Below are positions 25,877 to 43,586 of a DNA stretch of 64,000 nt, piece after piece; the first letter of the stretch is position 1, and each line of letters begins with the position of its first letter. Below the pieces are notes generated by a model. It saw only the letters and a program-made list of their open reading frames with translations. It had not been told where the DNA came from and did not search any database. The DNA is from Haemonchus contortus (Eukaryota > Nematoda > Chromadorea > Rhabditida > Trichostrongylidae): assembly GCA_000469685.2 (NCBI GenBank), contig LS997565.1:12272505-12336504 (forward strand). Reading direction: 5' to 3'. Made by a program: the position numbers and the translations under genes.

Positions 25877-26610
25877 CTGGATGACTGGAATAGTAGTGAC
25901 AGAAAAATTTTTGAGTTTATATTAGATCAAATGTATTGATGTGTGAGCTGTTTACGGCGAAGCGCACAATGACCAAGTTAGAGACAATCGAGGTTCGACA
26001 GAATTCCACTCAAACTCCCATCTAACCTTCCTATGAGTATACTGGACTCACTCTCATGGATGCGAACTTTATTGTGTTTGCCAAGGGTCACTGAACATCC
26101 GGGCTTTATGATTTACTTTATCCATGTTGGCTAAGTGATTAGCTAGGATTAAAGTTCACGGTGTGATGAGCGAAAGATCGGAGTGTTTTCAAGTTTAGCT
26201 CAACCACCATCGGCCTAAAGCGATACCCTTGAAAGAGCCGCATCACAACAAATTTTTCTCAGCTCAGGGGTTGAACTGATTACCCGAAATCAAGCGTTTT
26301 TCAAGAGATTTCAAAATTTGCGGGTCAATTGTAGGAAAGATGGGGGATCCCCTTGCCCCGCGGCATTTCTGTCAACATAGGACGATGCTGAAATTACTCT
26401 GAAGGCAACAAGAAAAGAACGAAGCAACTGAATGCGTTGCTGGTCTTCAACTGAGGGCTTCGGCCTTTTATAGCCGATATTCTGGTTCCATATTACCCTA
26501 TGAAAAAAGGGTTCGTTTGAAGCTATCATTATTAATGCGATGTAATTCTGAAATGGATAGCCCATTTTCAAAAGATTATCCAAGGGAATCGCTGTGTCAA
26601 CAAGCCTCAG

Positions 26611-27534
26611 GACATTTTGGTGCCAGAGAAGCGCCACTTAAATATCCCAAATGTAAGCTATTGTTATTTGGATAGCCTCTTTCTGCTCTGAGTCGTTGAA
26701 AGCAGTATCGCGTATTCCATAGCGCTGCCAGTCAAACAGGCACTCACTACCGTAGCCCTATGCTCATACTGAGAGCACCATAAAATCATCCGAAAAAGAA
26801 GGCATCGGAGTTCGAGGCTAAGAGCCCTCCCCAATGAAGAGTTGGAGAGATGTGACAAGAAGGACCTCGCTCTGAAGCTCAAGTAACGGCAGAGGATGCC
26901 GCAGGTGAAAGGAAGCGGGACACCTACCAAAAACAGCGGACACTTTGACGGACCATAAGTAACATTAGGGAAGAAAGAGAGGAAGAAATCGAAGAAGAAA
27001 ATATGATCCGTTCGGTACAGTGGTACAACACATAGGGAATCCGCTCCGTTGCTTTGTTCACAGATTTGCTCAGCTCAGCCAAATATGAATTGTTAGTACT
27101 GTAACCAGAAGTTTATAGCATGTCATCCGTTCACGTGTTGTACATATATACTGTAGAAAACAACCGTTCTGATTTTTTAGTCCACTCCACCCTATTCATT
27201 TCTGTTTCAGAGCGGTATAGCGTATAAAACTGCCGATATCAGCGATGGAGGCACAGTAGTTAGCAAGAAATTGAAAATCGCATCCCGTTCTTCTTTGTCC
27301 TCTTACCATCGAATACCTATTTGAGAAAAACTAAAATCAAAATATATTCCTTGCAATACGCTGATACCAACTACTCTTCGCTAATAATAGAAGATGTTCA
27401 ACAGCTTGCTTCTCCCTTCTACATTACCTGTACTTGATCAAATGCCTATTGACTGGTGGTAATATATAGAAGGTGATACTGTTTTTTAACAACTCAGAGC
27501 AAAAACAGGCTATCCAAATAGCAATGGTTAACAC
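26611..27534. repeat. spacer of palindrome P1
   Basis: Bounded by inverted words 'tatttggatagcct' (26670) and 'aggctatccaaata' (27508), each with 'gctctgagt' nearby. It is present in the opposite orientation as the P2 spacer (43587-44622). It lacks about 100 bp that P2 has around 44048-44155. No convincing gene. Confidence 0.75.
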
Positions 27535-28266
27535 CTGAGGCTTGTTGACACAGCGATTCCCTTGGATAATCTTTTGAAAATGGGCAATCCATTTCAGAAT
27601 TACATCGCATTAATAATGATAGCTTCAAACGAACCCTTTTTTCATAGGGTAATATGGAACCAGAATATCGGCTATAAAAGGCCGAAGCCCTCAGTTGAAG
27701 ACCAGCCACGCATTCAGTTGCTTCGTTCTTTTCTTGTTGCCTTCAGAGTAATTTCAGCATCGTCCTATGTTGACAGAAATGCCGCGGGACCAGGGAATCT
27801 CCCACCTTCCCTACAATTGACCCACAAATTTTGAAATATCTTGACAAACGCTTGATTTCGGGTAATCAGTTCAACATACGAACTGAGAAAAATTTGTTGT
27901 GATGCAGCCCTTTCAAGGGTATCGCTTCAGGCCGATGGTGGTTGAGCTAAACTTGAAAACACTCCGATCTTTCGCTCATCACACCGTGAACTTTAATCCT
28001 AGCTAATCACTTAGCCAACATGGATAAAGTAAATCATAAAGCCCGGATGTTCAGTGACCCTTGGCAAACACAATAAAGTTCGCATCCATGAGAGTGAGTC
28101 CAGTATACTCATAGGAAGGTTAGATGGGAGTTTGAGTGGAATTCTGTCGAACCTCGATTGTCTCTAACTTGGTCATTGTGCGCTTCGCCGTAAACAGCTC
28201 ACACATCAATACATTTGATCTAATATAAACTCAAAATTTTCTGTCACTACTATTCCAGTCATCCAG

Positions 28267-30526
<2,260 letters not shown>

Positions 30527-31334
30527 GGTGTCAACCGGATGATGGGCAAATCAATAAATTCAATAAAAAGCTATAATAATTACATGGGTAAACTTTCTCA
30601 ATCAGTACAGATCAAAAGATGAAAGAATTATTATATAAATCTGAGTGGGTACTCCTTCTCATGCAGGTCCTTGAATTCCAGTCCTTGCCTTTTCGCATGA
30701 CGACGTTTCACGAAAACAATGGAATGGCCCTGAACGTACAGCTAGCAGTGTCTCCTTGCTGATGGCACAGTAGCACAAGTAACTAGGTAGATGCCGCGCG
30801 ATATCGATGGAAAAATGTAGAAATTCTGCTAGCAGACGAGCCCTTTCTAGGTGATGAGTGGCTGACAAATTAGTCCTTGTACGCACCGCAGCTAACAATT
30901 TTCATGTCTATACCTTATGGCCAATTGAATGGCACGCCTTCGTCTGCCTCGTCCTACTGATTCAAGCTTTGCCGAAAATTGACGAACTCGGCTATTCAAG
31001 AGCATTATGGCAGCGTAACTTAGTATCAGATCGTTGATGTCTGTGACCACCTATAACCTTATTGACCTAGTTCAAATAAGCAAGATAACGTTGAAGTAAG
31101 ACTATTCTTGTAGATAGGTATGTAATAACTGACTGTCTTTATTTGTTATCATTGCTTAGAATTTGATTTGACATTCCTTACTATATAAAGAGCTCGCGGC
31201 AGGTTCTCTTTTTGCGCGAAAATTCGATATCCCCTGATTAAATACCTGCACAAGTTCTACGCCTAAGGATGAGGCATACAATGCATGCATAAGCATGCGT
31301 AGCCGGGCTGGTGAAAGATTAAATTTGTATGTCG

Positions 31335-31972
31335 TTATTTTCCTAGGTGTACCCTACATCAGAAAGTCAATCTTGCAAGCGTCCATTTGGTTGAGTACCA
31401 TCTTTCTAGATATTCCTTTGATAATGTGAAAAAAAATCAGCAATCTTATTCAAAGCTTGTTCTTATCACTTAATAATACCTCTTCATTGTGTCGTCATCT
31501 ACGTATATACATTGCCAGCTCCCTTCGTTTATTTCCATTCAATTCCACATAGGTTCCAACATATTCAGGGGGCAAGGGTCAGAACATCGCCAAATAGTTC
31601 GTACTTTGTCACTGTTATTAACGCTACTGCAACCACTATCACCAGAAATTCTTGTTATCCGGTATGTGGCGTACGGTACTCCAAGTTGCCTATGCGCTGT
31701 GAAGGTGAAAGAAGATCACCAACAACTTATTGGAGACTTTTCTTATTTGACGACAGGAAGATGTGGTAGCATTTCAAAAACGAACAGCCTTGTATTTCTC
31801 CTCGAAAGCGCTCCAAGTTTTTGGGACGTTTTGAAGGTTGGACCAGGTATATCAGGAGGCAGAACAAAGAATCTGTTTACGAGAGGCAGTTTATGGAATA
31901 TAAAGTTGCAGAACGAGTCGTCATTTTCCTAGGTGTATCCTACATCAGAAAGTCAATCTTGCAAGCGTCCAA
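31335..31972. repeat. about 50-bp direct repeats flanking the diverged end of P1
   Basis: The block 'ttttcctaggtgta(c/t)cctacatc...gcaagcgtcca' occurs at about 31338-31384 and 31924-31971 in the same direction. The pair brackets most of the diverged outer P1 arm. Confidence 0.7.
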
Positions 31973-31974
31973 TC

Positions 31975-33183
31975 ATAGTATAGTAATAGTCTGCTCATAG
32001 AGTCCTCCAACTCGTTTTTTATTCACCAAAACAGCATCACAAAATTTCTCAGTACAAATGCCGTCATCAGGTTTCTATGAGACAGGGGAGTTTTTTTGCT
32101 TAAACAAGTTGATGACTTTGCAGGAGGATTTCTTGTGTAAAACCAAAATATTACCCTGAATCATACAACCTCTTCTTCGATCTGACTGGTTATCTTCAAT
32201 ATTGCTTTGTTATAATGGTGGCCATAGACTCAAACAGTGGTAACTCTATGTTGACCATTTGTATCGAGATGGAGATCGGCCCGTAGCATAATCACTCCCT
32301 CTTGGAGCAAAGTTTCACAGAAATCTAATATTCAATAAACAGCGCGAATATTTACACAAGCAACTACTATTGGCTCGAGACAACTTTCAGAGCAGTCTCG
32401 GAATTTAGGAGATAAATGTTGGAAAACGATCCCAGTTATGAAAAAACCATCACCTCCTCAAGAAAACAAGAGCGAAAATAAAGTTGTGAAAGTTCTATCA
32501 AGCTGAAAAGTAGGATTCCAAAAAAGAATACTGAAAGAATCTCTAACTGATCAAAGTACCGATCAAGGAGTCTGCTGATATTGGCCCTGTTTCAAGCCTC
32601 CGGGATTGGTATACATAGCTTCGGCTAACGATTCGGGGCCTGCTCCTTTTGGAAGATGCAGCATAAAAAGAATATATGTCCAGATAAGCGTATGAAGGGT
32701 GCATATCCTCTGTCCATTATGTGGTGGTCCAGTAGATGGTATACTATTTGTACAGTACAGCAAATAATCGCAACGAACAGAATAACTGGCAGAAGGGTAA
32801 GTGCAGGATTTCGAGGTGAAGGCGAGGAAAGAGGAAGAGTGAATCTATCGGTTGATGGGTGGCCTATTCATACCCCCTCTTAATTCAGAGCGCCATTCCC
32901 GTCTACAGTTGGAGATATAAGTATTTTTGATCGCGAACGTCGTGATACGGCTAACGATTCGGGGCCTGATAGCCATCTTCAAAACGTGTCAAGTCACATT
33001 AGAACTTGCTATCAACGATTACTCCTTTTAGATTCAGAAAAGTCCTACATGGCTCCCTCAGTTCGTCACGGTATTCTACATGTGTGCCATGCACATGTAT
33101 ACCACGTGTTGTTTGATGCTTCCCCCAATCTGGGTCAGCGATGCGAGGAACTTGCTCCGTCGTGCTGTTGGCTTTGGTGGCGA
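31975..33183. other. no supported gene; one short direct repeat
   Basis: About 1.2 kb between P1 and the SINE. The words 'ggctaacgattcggggcctg' occur at about 32624 and 32949, about 325 bp apart. Open frames are short and motif-free. Confidence 0.4.
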
Positions 33184-33197
33184 TATCTACTAGGTTG

Positions 33198-33498
33198 ACG
33201 GCGGAGGTGGTGTAGTGGCAAGTGGCGCACTATATCACACGCACGGTCAGGGGTTCGAATCCCGGATTGATGCCCGCCTAGGCCAACCAAGCCTTCCATC
33301 CCTCCGGGGTCGGTGAATTGGTACCACTCTCGTCTGGGAGGATGAAAGCACTGACTTGTACATCGGCTGGCCACCTCAAGTCATTGTATAGGCCACATAC
33401 GCACTCATTACCCCACTACTATTTTGAATGGAAGTCGAGTGCGGGGGCGCATCCCTCAGATGGGATTGATTACCGCCAAAAACTTTGTCCTTTTACTT
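33198..33498 (+). mobile_element. tRNA-derived SINE with 14-bp target duplication
   Basis: The head has an A-box-like ggtgtagtggcaagtggcg (about 33208) and a perfect B box ggttcgaatccc (about 33251), followed by a body of about 230 bp. TATCTACTAGGTTG flanks it at 33184-33197 and 33499-33512. The target is the terminal repeat of a mariner element. Relatives: 12458-12747 (-), 15440-15668 (-), 3210-3505 (-). Confidence 0.85.
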
Positions 33499-33504
33499 TA
33501 TCTA

Positions 33505-34330
33505 CTAGGTTGTTCGTAAGAAATGCTCATTGAATTTGTCCATCTGTTTCTCTCGTTCTGTAGGAGATTTTTGAAAACAGTTTTGTCTATCAGAAAGAGA
33601 TTTCTATTAGGCATCTTTACATTTTTTCATTGTTTCATTTTCACTCATACCATTTTTCTATGGCTACTTTGTTTTTGTTAAGAAAAAAAAATTGAAAAAA
33701 AATTAGCACCGCACGGCTGAGCGACGCAAACAGCGCAACATGGGTGGAAAAGTACGGAATTCTTCTTCGCCGCTCCAAGAAAGGCGTTTTTTTGACTCTA
33801 TCGTTACATTAGATGAGAAATGGATCTGATTCGACAACGCAATGCGAAAACGACAGTGGCTAGACGCCAGTGACACTCGAAACTTACTCCGGATATACAT
33901 GGCAATAAGGAGATGCTCGGTGTCTGGTGGAACAGCAAAGGTTTGGTTTGGTGTACTTTGAGGCTTTGGATCCGGGTCAAACAGTTACGGCTAACATCTA
34001 CAAAGATCAATTGAGCCGCGTGGATCAAGCACTGCTTCGTCAAGGGGTGGAAACGACGTCGACCGCTCGCTCACATGTCGCGAAAATCACTTTGGAAAAA
34101 AATCGAGGACTTGGGCTGGGAGGTCCTGCCCCATCCGTCATACAGCCCGGAACTGGCACCATCCGACTACCATCTGTTCCGGTCGATGCAGCACTCCCGG
34201 GCCGAGAGGAAATGCACAAATTGCGAAGAGTTAGAATTTTTAGTGTCCAACCACAGTGAGTCGCAGCTTCCGGGTTCTTCGAAAGAATAATCGAATTTCC
34301 GCATATAAGTTGGCAACGAGTCACTGATAG
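33505..34330 (+). pseudogene. mariner transposon relic (D,D34D transposase remains)
   Basis: The left end ctaggttgttcgtaagaaat is a mariner terminal repeat next to TA. Inside, broken frames give TLDEKWI (first catalytic Asp region), VWWNSKGLVWC, and [20 protein letters not shown] followed by [18 protein letters not shown] with the third Asp. This ending is typical of mariner subfamilies such as cecropia. Stops and frameshifts are frequent and no right terminal repeat was found, so the copy is dead and 3'-truncated. Confidence 0.8.
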
Positions 34331-34769
34331 TAATAGAGGTAATCTTTTGAATTAATTGTGCTTGATTTCGTTTTTATATTAAATAATTTTTAAGCTCGGA
34401 CTGGCATTTTTTTCCGAAGAACTTGATAGACGTTCGGTGTGATAACCCTCCTCCCCCTTGGTCTACTCTCCCGACTCTACTCTGACGAATTCGTTCATAG
34501 CGGACTAACTCGCCAGCAAGCCTCAATTTGGGGGTTTTGGGCCAAAGACCAGGATTTTGTGGGGCACCACTCATTTGCTTGACAGGGTGCCACCCCTGGA
34601 AAACAACCTTGCCATCCTTACAATGGAATGTCCTAGCTTCTCTCTTTTTTGCATTGACATTTCTACATGCTAATCTCTCTTCATATCTCATCGCCACTCA
34701 AGTTTTAACCTTTTCACCTTGATTTGTTTATATGCGTTGCTCTTCTTCCTTGCTTTAGGCCCTAATTTT

Positions 34770-35480
34770 CAGTTATGAGCTTCTTTTTTCTTTGAGAGCA
34801 ATGTGTACACCTTTGAGGTGTATTCGAATGAATAAATAAATGAATGGATAGATAAATCTCTCTGACATTGTTCCAAGTCCAATCATTTGGAGACAGAAGC
34901 ATTCGCAATACGGCAGATCTTTTCTTTCTAAATCCATGTTGACAGTCAGATAGGATATTTTTTTGAGATGTAATACAATTGCCTCCATGATGATCTTTGC
35001 GTACGTCCTGCAAAAATTGATGTAATACTAGTGGGTCTATAGTTATTTGAATTGATATGAGGTGCCTCCTCAGGGAAAGGCAGTACGAATGAATGCTTCC
35101 ATCTCGAAGGCACTTTGGCATAGAACGAGCATTGTCAAACAAGACCTGTAATGGCCCCGCAATGAATTGAGGTACATTCTTCATGAAAGCAAATGAATGT
35201 CATTCGTTGTGTGAGAGAAATCGCAAGGTCGTTTAGAGAAGATATGTAGAACTCCCTCTTTTTGAACACCACAGTATCTTCCATCCCCGCGAAGCAAAGT
35301 TGTATACCGATGTGGCAGTCAGAGGAATGATCAAAATATATCTTTGAAATACATCTGCCAGAGCCTCAGGCTTATCTGCACCACTGAAAGCAAGGGTGAG
35401 GTCAGCCTCAATGGGTGTCGAGATGCTATTTTTGCATCAAGTTTTTGTTTAGTGTAATTGACCAAATGGGATTGAAAATA
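34770..35480 (-). pseudogene. degenerate CR1-like LINE reverse transcriptase fragment
   Basis: The minus-strand reading gives remains of LSDCQHGFRKKRS, a diagnostic RT block, after IAGPLQVLFDNARSMPKCLR. Further upstream there is SGADKPEALADVFQRYF. Several frameshifts and stops interrupt it. Family placement is by motif order only. Confidence 0.6.
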
Positions 35481-37960
35481 AAAAGAAATAGATTGCTCAT
35501 CTCAGTTGTATCTCGTCGAGCTTTTAAGGAAAGTATCTAGTCTTCACTCCACTAGTAGAAACCAAATTTATCGCGAGTCATATTTTTGTAATCATTTCGG
35601 AAACATAGCTAGAGTCCATATGCCTTCACCGAAGATGGAAAGTAATACATAGTTGTGTGATACATGCCACCGAGAGGAGCTCGATAAGAAAAATCTCGTA
35701 TCATATCTTGCTTAGTACATAGAACCGAATCGAGCCATCTCTGATTCTCAGTTTGAATCCAAGTAAGTGAGCGAATCTATGATTGATTAGCATGCTCACA
35801 GAGGAACAAGTTGAATCAATGCGAGCTTAAGGCTTACGGCTCCATACAGAATCGGCAAAATTGAAATCCCCACCAACAGACAGGTAGGCTGAAGTGGAGT
35901 AGGATCTCTCAGGCACTTAGTCAATATTACTGTGATGGCAAAGGTACACTTTGGAGTTCAATAGACTGAAATCAATCAATAGGAACAATCGGAAGTAAGT
36001 TAATATATTGGCAGCGATTATTTCGTACCCATCAATTACGCTTTCCGAAAAATGGGTGTAGGAAAAAAAGAATCCTTAAGAAGCGACCATGAACCACCGC
36101 CTTTTTTGTGTCTGTAACATCTTAAATAGAGTGATTGGAGCAAAGATCGATTAGAAGTCATTCTAGAAGTGAGCCACTTTTCTGAAATAGTGATATTATC
36201 GAAATCGATTCACCACATTGGGTATGCTAAGATTAGAGCATTTTTCTGTAAAACAGGATAACGGTAATTATACATCGGACTTTATACCAAAGGGCAGAAT
36301 CGTTTTCCGATTTCTGTTGCCCACAAGCAGGAGATATAAAGGGAAGGTTCATATTTGATACAACATCATAGCGACTGACATAAGAGCTAAAGGGAATAAT
36401 AAGACCAGCGACTTAATTTTCTCCAACGGTAGAACTCTGAGACGCTCCCACTCAGCTTTTCTTAGCGACGGACGAATGTGTTCTGCCGAAATCTGAAAGG
36501 ATTACAACTTCAGAGTGAACGCTGGATGATTATATTAGGAAGCAGCAGTTTGATGTGACAAGAAATTTACAATTGTAAACGGGTTAAACTAACCTGTAAC
36601 TGTAACTGAGGAATAATCAATGAGCGAAAACGGAACAACTCTCTGAGACGATTCAAATCATGCGAAGTGCGTTTGAGAAAAGATGGATCATCACTTTTCT
36701 CAATAAACAAAATGGCAACAAAATGCAATCTCTTTTAATTCATCACAACAGTGAGAGTTAGAAAAGGAAACAGGAATTATCAAGGCTAACAATGCTAAAA
36801 GAGTTAGCTCTACTGCCTTCGAGAGTTTGTTTTGGGAGTTTCTATTTCTTTCAATTGGTCTCTGCTACCTAAGGACCTAACCGTTGCTCCAGCTCAGGAT
36901 TCCTTTCGAAAAGTTGATCTACAAGATTGCTTTTTTTCTAGTAGATGGCCTATAACTGCCTTTATGTGTGCAGGCAATTGACTATCATTGACTATTAGGT
37001 CAACCGCATCTCGGAGCCTAGACTCTTCCGTCCCTGAAGATTCGACTAGATTCCCTTTGAATCATGTAGCACGAGACGTATCCGTAAGAATATGGTCAGT
37101 GAACGATATACGATGCACCGTTTTGGGTCGCAAGTCGGTAAACTGGACGACCTGAGACCTCTGCCACTGATATCAAAATACAAGGGCAAACGGTGCAAAG
37201 GACGATCAATGAGGTGGATTCTTAAACAACCTAATTCGGTGGCGTGGAACTGATTCGGTGAAGTAGATTACAAGAGGACCTAAGAACGGTCCACTGAAGG
37301 GTACCCATAAGACTGCTATAGACTCTGAAGCGACAAAGGAGCCGGCAGTAGTGGGCAGAGAAAGCCACCAGACTGATCGCACCGTTGCCCGAAACCAGCC
37401 GCTTAAAAGGGGGCAGACCGGCAAATGCGAACAATTGTAATTGTTTTTACCACTTATCACCTACACTTCATAACTACTTTGCAGGTTGCAAAGGGCCAGC
37501 AGTAGCGGTTTTTGCGGCATTTTCGTCAAGTCCATCGAATAATAAGTATCTGTGAAACCCAGATTTCAATCGAGGGAAAAATGTTCCTGTTGCAGGTCGC
37601 TAATTTTCGATCTCGATACAAATGGCCTATACAGAATGTTCACTGTTCGCTTTCTTGGACCACCATACCACAACAAAGCAAAGTGGCACAGTTTTTTGAA
37701 TTAGTAAATAATGAGTGAAAAAGCCCAGAAACCCAGAGCGACAGAGCAGCAGATTTTATTTCTTGCCACTTTACCCCCGTTGTAGGTTTTGTACTGCAAG
37801 ATTCAAAATGATAAGCTCACAGAAACACGGAAAAGCAATAAGCACGAAGAAAAAATAGAGAATACTGAAAGAGCTGGCATTATTGACATTGTTATCTGAT
37901 CGGAAAAGTCACTTCATCCCCTAGTGGAATGGAAATTTGAATAGGGCCCATGGTAGTGAT
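35481..37960. other. about 2.5 kb with no recognised gene or element
   Basis: No frame with a known motif and no clear splice-linked exons. The segment borders palindrome P2 on its right. Confidence 0.4.
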
Positions 37961-37997
37961 TGTGAGTGAATTTATAGCATTGGATCGGTGTATAATA

Positions 37998-39260
37998 TTA
38001 GGTTGAGTCATAAGTCCTCGGACAAATTGGCAATGATAATATTTATCTTCCAATTTTTAAACGACAGTAGCGAATCAGTTGAAACATGCCCCATTGGCAT
38101 CGATGGTCTTCTGCCAATGCTTGGGCAGAACGTAGATGTCCTCGCTTTAGAACGGTGGGAGCTGGCCCTTGGAGAACTGCACCAGTGCCATTTTGATGTC
38201 GTCGCGGGTTTGAAAGTCCTGACCATCCAGATGACGTTGAAGATGGGGAAAAAGGAGGTAATCCGAGGGATCCAAGTCTGAGGAACATGGTTGGTGGGGT
38301 AAACTTGTCCTGCCGAAATTCGTCAGTTCAGTTCTGGTCGTTCTTGCAATGTGAGGGCGAGCGTTGTCGTGCTGGAAGTGAACTTTGTGCTGCTGTGGAC
38401 GTGTAGCTTCGGGATTCGCCTTCAATTTCCTCAGTTGCGTAATGTAGACGTGTGCTGTCACTGTGCATCCTTCGTCTAGCAGCTCCCATTATTCGACACG
38501 GAGAGCGCTCCACCAGAATCAGAGCATAACCTTCTTGGGGTCTACGTTGGGTTTGGGGAAGTCTTCTGCATGCGCACCTTTGTCAATCCATTGAGCACGC
38601 CGGTGAACGTTAGAGTAGAGGATCGACTTCGCACCCCTGGTGACTAGGTACTCGAGCCACGTGTGGTGTCCTTGAGGGTGAGGAGAGAAAGTGCCACGTC
38701 GTCGCGGCGGTCTATGTCATACTGCTTTAAAGCATGAGGCATCTATGGACCGAGCTTTCGCACCTTGTCGATTGATTTCAATCCACGAAAAACTGTGGAC
38801 TGACTCCCCAAGGGTGGCTGCCAGTTCACGAGTAGTTTGATACGGATCGGCTTCCATCTGGCTCCGCAGCACCTTCAAATCCAACTTCATTGAGCGTCCC
38901 GGACGGTCTTCATTTTCGACGGAGTAGTCGCCCGATGCAAACTTCTGGTGCCACTTGTAAATTGTACACCTCCTGCTTGTGAACGTCCTTCATACCTCAA
39001 TCGGCCGCCGCGGGTTCATGGCCAGATAAAAAAATAAATATGATGGTGTTGCGGATGTGGAGTTGCGACGGCTTGAAATCATGAGGCACAGTTGCTGGAA
39101 AGGAAACAGTTAGGTGCCTTCTCCAGGATGCGTTTGGAAGAGCTTTCCATACTCTATCTAACAATGCCTCGCACGTTCATATTCGTTGACCTCTTTCAAG
39201 AGTTATGATCGCTAAAAGTCATCACTATCATTTTGTCCGAGGACTTATGACTCAACCTAA
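37998..39260 (-). mobile_element. mariner element in left arm of P2, decayed transposase on minus strand
   Basis: Perfect inverted ends of about 29 bp start ttaggttgagtcataagtcc at each end. TA is duplicated at 37996-37997 and 39261-39262. The right arm (48946-48960) shows the empty site. Minus-strand frames give IYKWHQKFASGDYSVE and TTRELAATLG near the N-terminus, and HDNARPHIART and CSSDLDPSDYLLFPHLQRHL near the end, matching mariner transposase with its second and third catalytic Asp. At least two frameshifts and several stops break the frame, so it cannot move by itself. Length is normal for mariner. Confidence 0.92.
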
Positions 39261-40681
39261 TAAAAGAAAAGCGTCAGTAACTTATCTAGCAATCCATGAA
39301 TGGTCAAAATTTGCATGAGGACGGTGTAGGTTCGAACTGCGCTGTTAACAAGACCATCACGAGGGAAAAAAGCGTGATGCCACTCAGCCGCAGAGCGACG
39401 TATTACTGGGCAGTCAAAATGTTAATGGCATACCAGCTTTTCGCAAAAATTTTAGCGATGCAGAGAGCACATCCACATCCTCTGCTAGGGGAGCAAAACT
39501 ACCCTTGTTGCCCACCGGTCTAGTGCGCATTTCGAATTAGCGCTCTTCAGTGAACTTGACGGCTCATAATTTGCTTCGGAAATGCATTCTGCAGTTTTGA
39601 TAAAATGCTCGTGCATAGTTTTTCAGTTTCAATACTGATATATCTAGTCCAACATGCGAAACTTCGCAAAAACTTGAAACTTTTTTTGGCGCGAACCACT
39701 AGGTGGTTCTTTTTAGAAAGCTGCTACATCTCCCACGCGAAGAACAAAAAAATTCTTGTCAAAGAGTCGTTTGTGTGAATGATTTTGAGGTAAAAATCGG
39801 TTTGTTCTTCACTTCTCTCGTACATGCGCAACTTAGAATACGGTAAACTACCGTACATACCGGAGAAAGAGGCCATCGGTGATAATGGGAGCAACAGCGT
39901 TAGTAACAGCGGCAAGGTGCGGGTTATTTAGTGCTGTTCTAGGCCCTTCGTCACTTAATGTGTTTGAAACTATGTGGAAGGGAATGCACATGAAAGAAGG
40001 GATCTGTCATTGTATATACATAGATGACGCCACAATGAAGAGGTACCATTAAGTGATAAGAACAAGCTTTAAAAGGTGATTACTTGTATTTTCTTACTCT
40101 AGTCTTAGTCTTATTTCAACGTTATCTTGCTTATTTGACCTAGGCCAATCAGCCCATAGGTGGTCACAGACAACAACGATCTGATACTAAGTTACGCTGC
40201 CATAATGCTCTTGAATAGGCGAGTTCGTCAATTTTCGGCAAAGCTTGAATCAGTAGGACGAAGCAGACGAAGACGTGCCATTCAATTAGCCATAAGGTAT
40301 AGACATGAAAATTGTTAGCTGCGGTGCGTACAAGGACTAATTTGTCAGCCACTCATCACCTAGAAAGGGCTCGTCTGCTAGCAGAATTTCTACATTTTTC
40401 CATCGATATCGCGCGGCATCTACCTAGTTACTTGTGCTACTGTGCCATCAGCAAGGAGACACTGCTAGCTGTACGTTCAGGGCCATTCCATTGTTTTCGT
40501 GAAACGTCGTCATGCGAAAAGGCAAGGACTGGAATTCAAGGATCTGCATGAGAAGGAGTACCCACTCAGATTTATAATAATTCTTTCATCTTTTGGTATG
40601 TACGGATTGAGAAAGTTTACCCATGTAATTATTATAGCTTTTTATTGAATTTATTGATTTGCCCATCATCCGGTTGACACC

Positions 40682-42941
<2,260 letters not shown>

Positions 42942-43586
42942 CTGGATGACTGGAATAGTAGTGACAGAAAATTTTTGAGTTTATATTAGATCAAATGTAT
43001 GGATGTGTGAGCTGTTTACGGGACTCACTCTCATGGATGCGAACTTTATTGTGTTTGCAAAGGGTCACTGAACATCCGGGCTTTATGATTTACTTTATCC
43101 ATGTTGGCTAAGTGATTAGCTAGGATTAAAGTTCACGGTGTGATGAGCGAAAGATCGGAGTGTTTTCAAGTTTAGCTCAACCACCATCGGCCTGAAGCGA
43201 TACCCTTGAAAGGGCTGCATCACAACAAATTTTTCTCAGTTCGTATGTTGAACTGATTACCCGAAATCAAGCGTTTGTCAAGATATTTCAAAATTTGTGG
43301 GTCAATTGTAGGGAAGGTGGAGATTCCCTGGTCCCGCGGCATTTCTGTCAACATAGGACGATGCTGAAATTACTCTGAAGGCAACAAGAAAAGAACGAAG
43401 CAACTGAATGCGTGGCTGGTCTTCAACTGAGGGCTTCGGCCTTTTATAGCCGATATTCTGGTTCCATATTACCCTATGAAAAAAGGTTTCGTTTGAAGCT
43501 ATCATTATTAATGCGATGTAATTCTGAAATGGATTGCCCATTTTCAAAAGATTATCCAAGGGAATCGCAGTGTCAACAAGCCTCAG

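Noticed and set aside
31489..31932. 147-codon plus frame in the diverged P1 tail
   Set aside because: The homologous sequence in the other arms has stops in this frame, so the length is probably chance.
33135..33374. 79-codon minus frame
   Set aside because: Lies within the tRNA-derived SINE and is broken in other SINE copies.
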